A stretch of DNA of 15,524 bases from Chitinophagaceae bacterium (GTDB lineage: Bacteria > Bacteroidota > Bacteroidia > Chitinophagales > Chitinophagaceae), in contig CANHSD010000042.1 of NCBI GenBank assembly GCA_947463105.1, positions 1-15,524 of the forward strand, given 5' to 3'. Below are positions 15,419-15,524 of the stretch, one piece after another. Below the pieces are notes generated by a model. That model worked only from the letters and a program-made list of their open reading frames with translations. It did no database searches and was not told where the DNA came from. A program made the position numbers and the translations under genes. Each line of letters opens with the position of its first letter. Within the stretch, counting starts at the first letter, position 1.

Positions 15419-15524
15419 AGCTCCCTGATCCAGATATTCCTGAAGCTCACCAGATCACCATGGTCCTGGATCATGATGGGCTCTTTGGCAGCATGTGGCT
15501 TGTATTCTGGAATGCCAATGTATT
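15415..15524 (-). CDS. C-terminus of a DUF1080 / 3-keto-disaccharide hydrolase family protein (partial)
   Basis: An open minus-strand frame enters from the right edge and ends at TAG (15417-15415). Its 35 complete codons read YIGIPEYKPHAAKEPIMIQD, then HGDLVSFRNIWIREL. The segment 'PI-x-x-QDHG-x-x-V-x-(F/Y)-RNIWI-R-E-L' is the characteristic last strand of DUF1080 (3-keto-disaccharide hydrolase) proteins, a concanavalin-like fold common among exported Bacteroidota sugar enzymes. Only the tail is present, so signal peptide and active site cannot be seen. Codon use and reading frame look normal. It is convergent with mfd and overlaps it by four bases. Confidence 0.75.
   Translation of the reverse strand, partial: YIGIPEYKPHAAKEPIMIQDHGDLVSFRNIWIREL

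Noticed and set aside
1..15524. A new defence, mobile or biosynthetic system
   Set aside because: All sizeable genes belong to recognisable core or envelope families, the junctions are tight and ordinary, and there are no repeats, integrases, toxin-antitoxin pairs or transposases. Nothing supports a novel multi-gene system.

Overview
The window looks like ordinary core chromosome of a Bacteroidota bacterium, most likely in or near the Chitinophagaceae; the family placement is a guess from protein style. The evidence is a type IX secretion sorting domain on a large secreted protein, promoters of the Bacteroidota form (TTG-like, spacer, TAnnTTTG), few Shine-Dalgarno sites, a dimeric-type glycyl-tRNA synthetase, and a TolB-propeller plus outer-membrane-barrel protein. 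I see no phage, IS element, CRISPR array, tRNA or rRNA, and no gene-free stretch above about 125 bases.

Layout from left to right: (1) the 5' end of a membrane protein on the minus strand (1-90, possibly ComEC). (2) A 1120-residue minus-strand envelope protein with a degenerate peptidase-MA-like domain, a TolB-like propeller and an Omp85-like barrel (199-3561). (3) A divergent plus-strand metallo-beta-lactamase-fold hydrolase (3658-4299). (4) A convergent minus-strand polysaccharide flippase (4296-5816). (5) A plus-strand run of dtd, a MazG-like pyrophosphohydrolase and glyS (5909-8196). (6) A minus-strand YdcF/DUF218 protein (8200-8967), separated by an intrinsic terminator from a minus-strand secreted Asp-box beta-propeller protein with a T9SS C-terminal domain (9006-11894). 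(7) mfd on the plus strand (12017-15418). (8) The C-terminus of a DUF1080 protein on the minus strand at the right edge.

The genes fall into three themes. The envelope and secretion genes are the barrel protein, the flippase, YdcF, the T9SS cargo and DUF1080. The translation and nucleotide quality-control genes are dtd, the pyrophosphohydrolase and glyS. DNA repair is represented by mfd. Packing is very tight: two convergent gene pairs share a CTAA in which both stop codons overlap, and a third pair is 3 bases apart. Promoter-like -7 elements lie only 6 to 16 bases upstream of several start codons, so several mRNAs probably have very short leaders, and glyS may have none.

I did not find a convincing undescribed system. 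The points most worth checking are the unusual three-part envelope protein with a lost HExxH motif, the terminator placed directly against the ydcF start codon, the dtd-glyS linkage, and the short-leader expression signals.
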